From: Kappaphycus alvarezii
Taxonomy: Eukaryota > Rhodophyta > Florideophyceae > Gigartinales > Solieriaceae
DNA length: 64,000 bases
Assembly (NCBI GenBank): GCA_002205965.3
Contig: NADL03000755.1
Span: forward strand, 186,001 to 250,000
Reading direction: 5' to 3'
Under the pieces are notes generated by a model. That model searched no databases and was not told the DNA's origin. It was given only the letters and a program-made list of their open reading frames with translations. The position numbers and the translations under genes are program-made. Below, one piece after another: positions 10,909 to 22,547 of this stretch. How positions within the stretch are numbered: the stretch's first letter is position 1; every line of letters starts with the position of its first letter.

Positions 10909-11245
10909 AAAAAACACCTCTCATCCCCCTTGTGTTGCCACCATACAATTTGACTGGAAATCAGCCAGATTTATGTCTTGCATTTGTTTTTGTTGAGTTA
11001 TTTTGCGATATAACCCGTTTATAACTCATTAAAATACCTATAGACGCCATTTAATGTATTATTAACTCCTTTATTTCTTCCCTACTTATAGCTTTCGCTA
11101 TAATGAGCAACTTTAATCCACTAGACTGACGCTTTTTGATGCGTGAAAATTGCAACTATTATTGATTTAACACTGCTACTCCCAACTTCCTGAAACTAGC
11201 CAGTTGCTACCATTCAGGACATTTAGACTTCACCTAGCGGGTAAC

Positions 11246-11709
11246 TGAAACAGAGAGGGAGGCAGCCGGGGCGCTGCTAAAGGAGTAGCGGAGACTATAG
11301 CAGTGTATTTCCGAAACTTGGGGGCAAAGGGCCGATAAAGTGTACATGGATTCCCACAAGAATCCAGATGAGCCCCCTTTTCTTATAGATTTAACTGTAG
11401 CTCTATTCTATAATTTCTATACTCTTGTTAACTCAGCAGAACTTACTGGAGAGTGAAATTGTTACTATGTAATTGTACCATCTATAACAAAGGTAACTAA
11501 GTAAAACGATGACGTAAGGCTCAACGTTAAATGAAAACATTGAAGAAAAATAAGCATGCAGTAATGCAAGCACCATCCAGTTACACTGGGCTTCTAAATT
11601 CATCCAAGACGACGCAGTTTCTCTGCCACACCACTGTGTATTAGAGAACTGGAATTAAGGCAGCGAACAAGTCTCTATTATACAGTGGTATGATGGAGAC
11701 ATTGTTACA
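11246..11709 (-). mobile_element. Solo LTR, family S, copy 1
   Basis: A 464-bp segment that is the reverse complement of the LTR at 23296-23769. It reads TGTAACAATGTCTC at its 5' end and CTCTGTTTCA at its 3' end on the - strand, with TG...CA termini. Flanks are GTAAC (11241-11245) and TTAAC (11710-11714), a 5-bp target duplication with one mismatch. A TATA-less version of the promoter region and the GGATTC/GAATCC hairpin followed by the CTTTGCCCCC block are recognisable. I see no internal retrotransposon sequence next to it, so it is a solo LTR. Confidence 0.78.
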
Positions 11710-11714
11710 TTAAC

Positions 11715-13850
11715 TGTAACATAAACAATTCTTATGTTTGAATATGACTTCTAATTTCATCCACATTTGAGTTAGCTCTAGATGATCTCCCGGATTGCTT
11801 CACCTCCCAAAGAGTAAGTTCTTTATTCAGCTAACTGATTTTCCGGCTACATTCTGAGTCTCAAGAACTCATATTTAACACCGTGAAATGAATTCGAGTT
11901 ACTTAACCGAGATCTACTCACAAAAAAATCTGATGCTGATTTATTTTTCTTTGATGATGATATTTTTTCTAGTGGTCGCGCGTATTGCGTGAAACTTTTG
12001 TGTTTGTTAACGCTTTATTATATTTGATTCATGTATCAACGACGGTGACTACCTCGAGCATATTGCGTTGTGTTCTTATATCTGGCGCAAAAATAATCAA
12101 ATATTTAACAAACGACTTTGTGTCCTCGGCAATATAAAATGCATATTATACTGCCCCTTGTTGACGCAGCCCTACTCTTTCCATTTTCATTGTACAATAT
12201 TATTTTTCCCATTCTCACAGATGATTTACTTTAAGGTAATTATCTTAGTATCTTCTCCAGAGTTCGTCTATACCAGGCCAGCAGGGAATCTATGTGGGCA
12301 ATCATATAATGTTCTCGTAGTGATATCTGTTATCTTCTAACACAATGGCGTCCTATTCCCAATAATATTTATTATAATCAGTCCGAAATTGAGTATCCAG
12401 ATACAAATAAAGTATTTCGATACATGTAGGTGCGTTCAAAGAAAGTAAAGTAACGATTAGCAGAGCACATTTTTAAATTTTGTTTTATAAAAAAACTGGT
12501 TATCGTATTTCTACTGGAGCAGAATGTCTAGAATGAGTTATGTGGCATTTGGTCAAAGTGCAAAAATCTCAGAAATGAAACCATAACGTGAGCTAAGTAA
12601 ATTTGAAGCAAATGTAGGGTCATCCAGTAACGACAAAACACTTAATAAGGTTAAATTACAAAATTTATCAATACCTACGTCAACTATTTCCAGCGTATCT
12701 GCAGTTAGTAACGTGCTAATAACTTAGCACGCTCAAAAAATTTGAATATTATGTTAATTCAAGTAATGTACGCACATTGCGTTCCTTGCCTTTGTGCTTT
12801 ACTCTGATTTTATTTGGACTTCCTTTTCACTGTCCTCTCATTTTTGTCTTCCTTGATTATTTTGTAACCAAATAATTTTAGTACAATGAAGAGACCACCA
12901 TAATTTTTTAAAATCAACGTAATCCTCTCTTAAAGAAAAATACCGGGTAACTGACTGACTCAAGCAACGCGTGGTACTTTCATCTATAAGTTGTAACAGA
13001 TAATGGGCTACGGGAATGTCCAGGTATATCAGATTTTTCTCGTTTTTCCTGCTGTTCAGATCCTTGTTTTGCACCACTTTACGCCCGGTTTCTACCCTTC
13101 GTCATCTCCTTCTACCCTCGCTCTCTAAAAAATCCGCGTTTAAATCTCGTTTTGACTCAGATCTATGCATATTCCAGTGAAACTTTACTCACTTACCACT
13201 CTGAAAAACTCACTCTTTTTAAACCTTATTTCATTTTGAGGTAGAGAAAAATTCTGTTTTGAAATACGGACGTCAAATACAGCAAATTGTTCGGCCCCTA
13301 CCTCCATTAATCGTTTTTTCTGAGCATCGCTTTACCTAACAGAAGACTTAACCGAGAACACTCATCACATACCATGATGAATAGAAATACGCTCTCAACC
13401 TCCTGTTTAGCATTATTACACCGTATCGGGAAGATTTGTGCCAGTTATAATTGAACTTAAGTCAATCATTTTCGAAAGAAGGAAGTTAGTTGTTCGAGAA
13501 TGGCAAGTAAACATTTGCCAGAAAATTGCTTGTCCTGTTCCACACAACACGGTCAGCATGCCTACAATTCCTACCACCACAACACTTAGAATTATATACA
13601 AATTATTCTAAAAGAGAAAGAACAGGGCACTTGGAGAAGACGGAACTAAGGTTGGGATTCAGGCTAGTTGAAATTTGTACTGATTTGTCAAATAGCACCG
13701 CATTCTGGAGTTATGCATGCTATCTGTTGCCTTCCAAAAAAAATAGGATGAAAAATATGAAAATATACCATAAATGTATATTTTACCTGAAAAATTAGAA
13801 CTTGGTATGTTTATTACTATAATTGCGGTCCACTAATTTTAACTTGTATC
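11715..13850. other. AT-rich stretch without a recognisable gene
   Basis: Reading frames are under 100 codons, resemble no family I know and lie in AT-rich low-complexity sequence. The longest (79 to 90 codons) show no domain, signal peptide or compositional bias that would mark them as coding. Confidence 0.5.
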
Positions 13851-13860
13851 AAACCAATGA

Positions 13861-16178
13861 ATGTCCCCGCGGCTCCTTCGTTTGCTGGCCAACACAACCG
13901 TGAGTCCCGAAGCAGGAGTGACAGGCATCTCGGTGCTAACTGCTGCAGTGACGAGATTAGCCCATGGGGACCTTCCAGACGACACAATTCCTTTGATCTC
14001 CTCTGCGACGCTGCTGCCCATCCAACCTCGGCCAGATAAGATTCGCCCCATTGCCATTGGGACGGCCTTGAGGAGACTTGTAACAAAGGTGCTTCTACCA
14101 CAAGCACTGGAAGACACGAGAGAATATCTTACACCCCTGCAAGTGGCCAATGGCGTGTCCTGCGGACTGGATTCCATTGTGCACGATGCACGGAGATTGG
14201 TACAGTGCCAGGGCAACAAGGAAGAGTACGCACTAGTGTCCGTGGATGCACATAATGCCTTCAATCGGTTCTCCAGACAGCGCACGATAAACTTGATGCC
14301 GACCAAGGTACCATCGCTATGTCGTTTTCTGAACATAGTGTACGCTCGCAACAAGCCTTCGCTAATTCTGCCTGTGGCGTCTGCACAAGACATCCCTAGC
14401 CAAGAAGGGATGCAACAAGGGGACCCGGCAAGTATGCTCATGTTCTCCCTTGTAGTGCATCCATTAGCAACAGAAATTGCCGGGCGAACTCAGTTCAGTC
14501 TACACAGATGGTATGCCGATGACTGCACCCTCATAGGCACTCATACGGAGCTCGACAAAGCAATCCAGATCCTCAGTGCCAGGGGACCCGATCACGGATT
14601 GCATTTGAACCCGGCGAAAACACGTCTCTTCTGGCCGCGCCAGCCTGACAACCGTACATCGCCACTATTGCACCGCTTCCCTAGAGATAACTTTTCCACT
14701 GAAGGCATCGACCTCCTCGGCGCCCCGATTGGAACGCCCCAATTCATGGAAAACTTTCTCAATGAGAAAATCAGCGGCTGTAAGAACACTTTATCGCTGA
14801 TCGACGGTATCGGAGACGCTCGTACTCGGTTTCATCTTCACCGAGTATGTGCCTCGGCATGCAAGCTTCAACATGTGGTGAAGCTAACGCCGCCGGATGT
14901 GTCCACTGCCATTGCAATGAGATTTGATGAAGAACAGTTGGAATTCTACTCGCGCTCCAATAATGTGCCGATGACCGGTGCAGTTCGACAGCAGGTATCC
15001 TTACCTCTGCGATATGGCGGCCATGACTTCACACCTGTTGCGACGCTCAATATCGCAGCGTATGCGGCGAGTATTTTTGAAGCCGAGCAACTGCGATGCC
15101 CTGACGAGCCCGATGCGTTAGAACACCGTGAGTATAGGTACGCGGAAGCGGATGGACATCTTCGGGACTTTGTACAACAGCTCCAAGCATCCTTTCCGAA
15201 CGAACAAGGCAGTCTTCCAGAAGCACTGACAGCGGCCAGCCTTGCTGCCAAGCCCGATAATCCACACAACGTTCTATATCGAGCCTGGTGCGAGTCGGCA
15301 GCAAAGTCCTTCTGGAAGGATGATGAATGGGCGAGATTCCCCAACCCCGCAACGCACTACGAAGAAGATATTCGGCGAAGGATTCGCCGCCAAGCATACA
15401 TGGGGACGCCTGCAGCAGCGTTCCTGACTGCGCATCCGTCTGCGGTCAACCGAACGTACGACGAGATGTGGACAGTAATGCTCCGTCGCCATCTGGGAGT
15501 GCCCGTATTTGATGACACTGCTCCGCTGCGGTGCGCGGAGTGCCACAGGCCCATGGATGCTCTAGGAGACCATGCAGCAGACTTATGCAACAAAGGTCTC
15601 GGATGGACGAACCGTCACACAGCGGTGGCAAAGGTACTTGGCCGAGAGCTGTTCAAGGCAGCAGGAGTCAGCGTTCAATACGAAGTGAAGTACCTACTTC
15701 CTGGACTGAACGCGCGACCCGCGGACATTCTGGTGTACCCAAGGTCTGATGCAACAAACACCCAGTCCCTCTCCCGGTGGCGTGTGACGTGACTGTATCA
15801 TCCCCGTTCCAAGAGAGCTATAAGTCAATGGCAGCACGAGAAGCGCGAGCTGTTGCAAACGCAGCAGGAAAGCGGAAGAAGAGAGACTTCGCTACGAAAG
15901 TGGCAGCGATTCCAGGCGAGGCAATGCCGGGATGATCAAGGCTAGGATGGGATTTTGTACCACTAGCCTTCGACTCGATAGGAACACCCTCTTTAGAAAC
16001 ATCCAAGGTTACAGAGACATACGCGGCAGCAGTAGCGTCTCGTAGCGGATGCTCGACTGGGGGAGTGAAGACTCGCCTGTATCAGAAGCTTAGCTACTCA
16101 ATCTGGTCAACATGTGCAGCATCCGTAATTTGTCGCGCACCGCAATACGCAGAGCTTAGTCACCCAATTCCAACTTAA
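13861..16178 (+). pseudogene. RLE-type non-LTR retrotransposon: RT plus restriction-like endonuclease, 5' truncated
   Basis: This is the best preserved element: 643 open codons (13861-15792), then a shifted frame to a stop at 16176. RT motifs are DKIRPIAIG (residues 59-67), LVSVDAHNAF with catalytic D129, GMQQGDP (183-189) and YADD (218-221). A GAPIGT thumb segment follows. The nucleic-acid-binding knuckle is C558-x2-C561-x9-H571-x4-C576, then RPAD (619-622). The second endonuclease carboxylate (CDVTV) is reached only after a frame change near 15770. A TGA at 15933 is a further break, and the tail ends STCAASVICRAPQ. The ORF starts just inside the RT N-terminus, as expected of 5' truncation during target-primed reverse transcription. 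The RT core itself looks intact. Composition is GC-richer than the AT-rich flanks. Confidence 0.85.
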
Positions 16179-17230
16179 TTTTAAGTACGTTGCAACGTTG
16201 CACATTTGGACCTTTACACCAATGATAAAAGACGAAAAAACAATGCCTGTTCTGCTGTTTAAATTTCAAATGTTTTCCAAACTAATCCGTCATTACCAAT
16301 TATTCCTCGCTGTTTAACCCCATTTTGAAAACTTATACAACTTTTCCAATAGAAGGTACGGCAGATGTGTCCACCGTTTTTTTGCAAATCCTTTGATGCA
16401 CAAGTTGCATATTATTGATTATCTTTCTTCGACCACAATTCTTGGCAAAATTGGACCTACAGAGGATTGAATCTAAACATTTAACTTCATAGAACCAAAA
16501 AGGTATAAACCTGAATACACAATAGGCTACTAAGCGAAGCTGGCTGTTGGGGGCCGAAGAGTATAGAATCTAGTATAGCTGCAATCGCAATGAAGTATTT
16601 AGAGAAGTAGTGCAAGTTGAAGGAGCAACAACTAGAGAAAAAACTACCAGAGCCGAAGAATAAGGTACATTAGGTACCTTTTCAATAGCAGTGGAGCTCG
16701 GGCAAAACCATAAATTTTAGTGAATTCACACCCGTTGTACTAAACCTTAAAATCGAAGAGACGAACTGGCAGATATGATTAACTCTCTATAAATATATTA
16801 AAATTGCGACGACGGAGAAAAGTTCAACCCTGATGGTGAGTCATACAAAATTCATGGCCACCATGTATTAACCAATCTCGTCAACCTCATCCTCTCCTGA
16901 TGACACAAATATGATTGCTACAGTCTTCCTCTGTGATATAACTCAATCTTAGCGAAAAAAATACAAGCATGTGGGAGGCTTTTGTCCAGCCAAACGAAGA
17001 AATAGCAACATTGAGTGCGAAAAAGGACGAAAACAACTAGATCAAGACTAGTGTTTGCCGATTGTACCCTGTTAAGACCCTCTATTGTACTACACAGTTC
17101 GAGCGATGCTCTAAGATTTCTCAAACAATATACGAGCACATAAGATCTGACATCTGCAGCTACGACTCTTATTTCATGCACAAGCAAGATTACAGTAGGC
17201 TATAAGGTGGGAGCTTTGACTTATAACTCT
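16179..17230. other. AT-rich spacer without a recognisable gene
   Basis: This lies between the end of the RLE element and the Harbinger transposase. A short palindrome GTACGTTGCAACGTTGCAC lies right after the RLE stop codon. No coding motif was recognised on either strand. The left end of the Harbinger element should lie here but no partner of the 19.45-kb inverted repeat was found. Confidence 0.4.
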
Positions 17231-17238
17231 GCGCTTTA

Positions 17239-18000
17239 ATGCGAATGCTTAGTCTTGGAGCTAGCACTAACTCTCTCTTGAACTATTTCCGCTTGTCTGA
17301 GTCAACTTTGTTGCTATCTTGTAAGCGATTCAACAAAGCAGTAAGTGAATGCTACGGACACACCTATCTTTGGCGACCAAACCCAGCAGATTTAAAGAAT
17401 ATTGAATCTCAATACGCCAAGCCCAGATTTACTGCTTTCATTGGTTGCGTCGACTGTACTGGATGGGAGTGGGAAAATGCCCTATAGCGGTACAAGGTCA
17501 ATACATTGGCAAGGATGATAAACAAACAATACGAATGAAAGTTGTCTCTGAAGACACTCTGTGCGTTGCACATCATTTTTGGAGTACCTGGTTCAAAGAA
17601 TGATAATTTCTTGTTAAATCAAGCACTATATTCAACGAAACCCGTTCCGGTAGCTGGCCGTCTTTGAAACCCAATATCAATAGATGGAACCTTGATTGAT
17701 TGGTTCTACTACCTGTCTGGTGGCACCTATCTCAGATTTCGAATATTTGCCAAACCTAATCCAAATCCGCAAATTTTGAAGGCTCCATATTTTACGGCGA
17801 CACACTCCAGTGCTCTTAAAGGTGTTGAACGGGTGCTTGGGTTGTAAGATGGACAGTTTGAGATACTAAAGCGTCCAGCAAGATTAGCGAACCTATGCGA
17901 GCTCAGTGATGTTTTAAAAACCTGTGTCATGTTTGCGAAATATGCTTATTGAGGGGTCAGGGTATGAAGGAACGGCAAAGTTTTGAATTGAAGAGAAAAT
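17239..18000 (+). pseudogene. PIF/Harbinger-type DDE transposase, degenerate
   Basis: The + strand shows the DDE_Tnp_4 / plant-transposon-protein signature. LSESTLLLSCKRFNKAVSECYG and a YLWRP..ADL block are followed by FTAFIGCVDCTGWEWENA, which holds the first catalytic Asp. After frame breaks come a CALHIIFGVPGSKNDNFLLNQ block, DGTLIDWFYYLSGGTY (Gly where the second catalytic Asp of YYLADGIYP is expected), the AKPNPNPQ block, and KGVERVLG with the Glu retained, then RPARLANL. The enzyme would cut and paste the element at TTA/TAA-like targets. Frameshifts and stops make it dead. The N-terminus appears truncated. Confidence 0.78.
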
Positions 18001-18800
18001 GAGGCAAAACTGCCAACCTCCTCTCGCACTGCTCAGAAACGAGCCCAATGCAGCTACGAGAGGCTCAATTATGGGGAGAAAGGCTAGAACCTATAGAGAG
18101 GATTGAGAACCATATGAAATTACAGAAAACACTAATGCCAAACATTTGAAATGCTCACAGTGACAGTACGGAGCAGTAGTCAGCCCTTTAAAAGATAAAA
18201 GACGCTGGCTAGGATTCACCCTCCTAATACGCTTTATCTGCCACATTGTTGCAAGTAAAAGCTGCTTTATGGACAGTGGGCGGTCCAGAGATGTTGGAAA
18301 TCTTCAGCAGTGCAGATAATCCGTCAGCCTCGGAACTATACTCTCCATTACAGACCTTTTTTCTCACAATTTTCCTCAATACCTTGGGATAAGCTTTTTA
18401 TCAGTTGATAAGGCAAGAGAAAGCATATCGCATCCCTCTCCTAGGAGCTAACATGTAAATCTCGCCCCATTAAAATTTTTTCCATCTCCTATTAGTTCTT
18501 CTGACGCTGAAAAGACAACTTTTGTTGAGACAATTGATGATGATGTGCTTCATTTTTGGCTAGTATGCCCTAGAAGCTTTGAATTGAAGAATAAATCGGG
18601 TTTCCTTCAGCCGATATATCGTAAAGCGTCTCCTTGTCCTTTATTTTTTTTGCATTTTTGGTACTCATTTGGCTTTCCATCTTCTACTTAAACTTAGAAA
18701 GGGTCGAACTTGCTTCCAAGTTTTAGTTTCTGTATCCACTATACTGTTTGGCGTACTTGAAGGGTTTCGATACATATTAATGGGGATTTCGAACACAGTC
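18001..18800. other. Interior spacer between convergent Harbinger ORFs
   Basis: AT-rich, with decayed frames on both strands. A segment near 18.5 kb reads SSSDAEKTTFVETIDDDVLHFW on one + frame, which looks coding-like but matches nothing I recognise. Confidence 0.35.
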
Positions 18801-18809
18801 GTAAACATG

Positions 18810-19433
18810 TTACATCGATTGACTCCCATCGCTGTAGATAAGAGATGCACACCGATAAAAATCACCTATTGGGTTCCCAGTGGGCTTCATTGCCTTTGTT
18901 CTGCTATGGTACCGCTTGACCTTGGTGCATTCTCGACGCAGTGTCTCCCACTGTCTCCCACATGCAATAGAAGAACGATCCTCCCAAGGACAATTGTCCA
19001 ATGGTCCTTTGTCATTTGTTGGGCTTGCGTCTTCTAGTTTCAATAGGTTCTCAATGAATGCGTATCTTATCTTCTGGCTCATCTCTGCTGTAATCATCGC
19101 GGATCCAATATTAGGATTTGAGCAAAAGTTTGGAAGCTGCGTTTACCAATGAAAAATTCTCATCTTCATTCCAAGGTAGTACTTTACCGGCTCCTTTCCT
19201 ATTGACGACAACTGCGGTAGCATCTGATTCTTCGATCGTTGTCACTCTCGGGGCGTTTTGAGATGATACGTCGGTGTATGTGGAGGAATTAGTTGCCGTG
19301 TGGAGCTAGTAGTGTTAAAAAATGTCTCTTTTAGTGCCTCATTTGCTGGTTGGAAGTTTGATGATTTTGGGTTCGAAGTGTTGTGGTTTCCGGCGAGATT
19401 TTGGGTTGCTCGCCCAAAAATATTCTTGGGCAC
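18810..19433 (-). pseudogene. Myb/SANT-like DNA-binding ORF of the Harbinger element, degenerate
   Basis: Read on the - strand from 19433, a polar N-terminus (GNHNTSNPKSSNFQPANEAL) leads into VLPWNEDENFSLVNAASKL, a Myb/SANT-type opening. MSQKIRYAFIENLLKLEDAS follows, then GRQWETLRRECTKVKRYH and PTGNPIGDFYRCASLIYSDG. Harbinger-type elements typically carry such a Myb-like protein beside the transposase, where it binds the element's ends and helps bring the transposase to the nucleus. It converges on the transposase (+ strand) and starts just inside the foldback at 19445-19519. At least two frame changes occur (near 19120 and 19240). The family assignment rests on motif spacing and context. Confidence 0.6.
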
Positions 19434-19444
19434 ATCCTACGTTT

Positions 19445-19519
19445 CGGCCCCACCCGTTCGCCTAATCCCAGAATTTGTTCCAAAACGAATTTTGGGTTTT
19501 AGGCGAATGGGAGGGGCCG
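19445..19519. repeat. Foldback, probable end of the Harbinger element
   Basis: The arms CGGCCCCACCCGTTCGCCTAA (19445-19465, 21 bp) and its partner at 19499-19519 are complementary with two mismatches. Pairing continues inward through CCCAGAATT/AATTTTGGG, leaving a loop of only a few bases. The foldback lies immediately upstream of the Myb-like ORF's start, where a terminal or subterminal inverted repeat would be expected. Confidence 0.65.
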
Positions 19520-21980
19520 GTGTTTTATCAAATGTGTAACCAACTTTTAAATTTTGGCTTTTGGTACAACGGGTGGGAATTCCCTGAGTTAAAGTTCGCT
19601 AGTTGAGCAATCAAGGTAGGACAAATACTGTATCACTCTGTTAACTAGTTAGTAGCTAAAATATCAGGGTCAGTTAGTGGTCCAGTGTCATGCCCAATAG
19701 AAGCGACTACTGTAAAGTGCCCAGTAAAGACTACTGTAAAGTGCACTGTAAAGTGTCAACACAAAATGGGGTTCGGGTCAATTACATTTGGGGCTCGAAA
19801 GCGAGCGCTAAAGGAGTTTATTAGAACCATTTCTTCCTACAGAACTCTATTGCACTACAAATAATGCCACAACTTTACCGTCGCAATAGGGTGGTGTATT
19901 GCAACGGGTAGACATACTGTATTACCACTGGTACCATTGTATTGTGAGTTCTGTATCAGACATGGTCGGATCCCTGAGCCAACTGATGGGGCATTTCGGT
20001 CTCCGTTTGGTACATGATATTTTCGCAAATTTGTGCCTCTTCTTGGACCAATTTTATATCTTATTTTTCTCTTTTATCTCTGACTCCCGTTATTCATGAC
20101 AGAACCTGAAAATTAGTTATCTAAATGAAGAGTAGCTTACATTTTTAAACTCATATCACTATTATCTGTACTTACATTACAGCCCGGGCTAACAGCTAAA
20201 CAGCCAGCTAGGCATTAGCTCTGAAATTGACTCCCAACTTTTTCGTCTGCTAAACATTTGCGAATGGCAACTTTGGCATTTGAATTTTCTATCCCTTTGC
20301 TTACCCCACTTCACTCCTTTATTCCCATGCGTATTTTCCTTTTATCCCTCGGAATCATTTTTATCCTACTGCCTAGTAGCGTTTGAGGCGTATATATCGG
20401 CCATTATAGCCCCTAACCTCTGCTTCTAAATAATTTTTGGAACTTCAAGGGTGTCTCTGTTGACACATTTTCCACACTATATTTAATATTTGCAGCATAG
20501 CTGACAAAAATCGTATTGACCATTATACGGGCATTAAACTTTTGTGCTTTTCGGTTATTACTCAGGATTCGAAAGGATACCTGGATTCTATTTATTGCGG
20601 TCCGGCCCTATAATAAGTATGATTACGACAAAACACAAACACACAGGGATTCCTCGCTATACCAAAACCCATCCAACTAGTCGAAACCGGCGATTTGAGC
20701 TAAAGCACCGCAAGTTGTCTCAAGAGAAAGAGAGAGTCGAAAATTCCGTAGTTTTTTTTGCATTTCGCTTTGTGTTCTGATTACAGTAACTACTATGGAG
20801 CAAACAGAAGCGTGCCAAAAAAATGCACTAAACTCATTTCTAAAGTTCGAAAAATATCTGTTTTTTCATTCTGATATACTGTACTGAATATTTCTTTTTC
20901 TAATTTCTTTCTTTTATTTTTTGCTTTTCGTTGAAGACAATTTTACTATTTCCCCTCCTTCATCCCTTTACGTATAAAACCTATTCCCAAGATATCTTTT
21001 AATATGTCTGAGTATGATTTCGTCTAATTATTCCTTTATCAATATTTTTTGTACCAACTTTATCCAAAGTATCAACTATCTTGCAGGTTTTCAATCGGAG
21101 GAACAGCATTTGGTCTATTATAATTCCAAAATGGTACTTTAAATAACATCTGTACATCCACTTAATTGCTTCTGAGGTGTGAAAAATTCCGTAAAGAGAG
21201 GAAATAGAGTAAATCAGAGTAGGACTAGGAATCAAGATAGAAACTGAAGATATTCTCTTTATGCGCAGAAATCATTTCTCCTAATGTTTCTCTTCACAAT
21301 TTCTTGTTTCGTTTACGCGAAGAAATACCAGTTTCTTTTAAAATATTTTCTTTTTCTCTTTTCTCTTATTACGTACAACAATTTCCTTTTTTGACAGAGA
21401 CTCTTTTCGCCTTCTCGTTTATTTGATTTTCTTCAACCCTAAACATCTTTTTCCGTAATCAATATTTCTACGTGTAAGTTTGGCCATAAAATGTATTTTC
21501 AAAGATTTTTTCACTAATTCTACCTGCAAGAATAACCTATGCCTACTTTTTGATTCAGTATGGCTGCTAATCGGAGCCTTTTGAAAACAATTTAAACCTG
21601 ACGAGCTCGGACTAAAATTATACACGGCCCTCTAACAACAACCACTCGTCAATTTAAACCCCATTTGAAGCCAAAATGCAAATACTACATCCCTTGAGCC
21701 CTATTTCTAAATCCAGACGTCCCCAACCCATTCCTTAATCTCGTCATCCTCGCCCCATCACCGTCTCCACTTTAATGCCTTCGGGCCTAAACGTCGTAAA
21801 GAACTACCTCCGTCGACAAACAAGGAATCACCAGATGGATCTGGTAGCACGTCATCTGATAGAGATCGAAGCACAGTGCGCAGTGGGAGGTACTCGAAAG
21901 GGGAGGATGGGAAAGCAGAGGAGTGCTTCTAGGAGTGCTTGGCCCGGAACACATCTAATGGATGGACGAAGAGGGGGTTA
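19520..21980. other. No recognisable gene
   Basis: Short reading frames only. Around 19.68-19.75 kb, GTAAAGTGC-type words repeat three times within 60 bp. Between 20.8 and 21.6 kb the sequence is strongly T-rich on the + strand. Nothing could be assigned. Confidence 0.45.
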
Positions 21981-21984
21981 AGGA

Positions 21985-22350
21985 CCGGCCCGGGGGAGGA
22001 AGAAAAAAGGGCCGAGGAAGAGTCCTGGGAGTGAGATGAGGAATCTGAGGAGTGCATGGATGAAGAGGGGAGGTTGGACCGAGTCATATGGGAGATGAAA
22101 GAGTGAATTGGTTGAAACAGGTGATCCTGGGTCATAGACACGATTGAAAGGGCGTCAAGTGAGCTTTTTTCGTTACGGGAAAGAGTAGAAAAACGTCAGC
22201 CGTTCACGGGTATGTAAGGGGGCTACATGAGAGTTTATGATGTCTTGAGGGAAAATATAGGTTCTGATTTAGAGGACAAAGGTTGTGAGGAGTAGATTTG
22301 TTAGTGTCTGTCAAGTATATTTCATCGAAATTAGCTGAGTCTACATGCAG
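21985..22350 (+). pseudogene. Unidentified degenerate coding stretch, acidic
   Basis: One + frame reads an acidic, coding-like sequence with segments such as DEESEECMDEEGRLDRVIWE, ASSELFSLRERVEKRQPF and YMRVYDVLRENIGSDLED, interrupted by several TGA/TAG stops. Some of these stops would be Trp codons if G-to-A changes were reversed. I do not recognise the family. It could be another ORF of a transposable element or an old host pseudogene. Confidence 0.25.
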
Positions 22351-22503
22351 TCTTTTCCTGCATTTTGTGGTACGTTTAGTAGTTTTATCGAAATATCAGT
22401 TTGGAAAAGGTCTATTTACGATTTGGATATGCTTTCTTTAGGAAAAGTAAGGCAAGTTGATAGTCAACTTAGAACCAAAACCATTCGCTCAGCTTTCTAG
22501 CCT

Positions 22504-22547
22504 CTTAACGAAAAAGTAGAGTGTGCCCACTCTACTTTTTCGTTAAG
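22504..22547. repeat. Perfect 20-bp-stem hairpin
   Basis: CTTAACGAAAAAGTAGAGTG is followed by TGCC and then its exact reverse complement. TTCTAG and CTAGAA just outside add a weaker outer pair. No gene adjoins it closely. The perfect match in decayed surroundings implies a recent origin or conservation, for example a foldback element, the core of a nonautonomous DNA transposon, or a structured RNA. Confidence 0.85.

Noticed and set aside
13839-14441. 200-codon minus-strand frame opposite the RLE reverse transcriptase
   Set aside because: It is a shadow of the + strand ORF with clear RT motifs; its own translation has no domain.
15274-15631. Cys/Arg-rich minus-strand frames with zinc-finger-like appearance
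   Set aside because: They lie opposite the endonuclease knuckle region of the RLE element; the Cys are frame artefacts.
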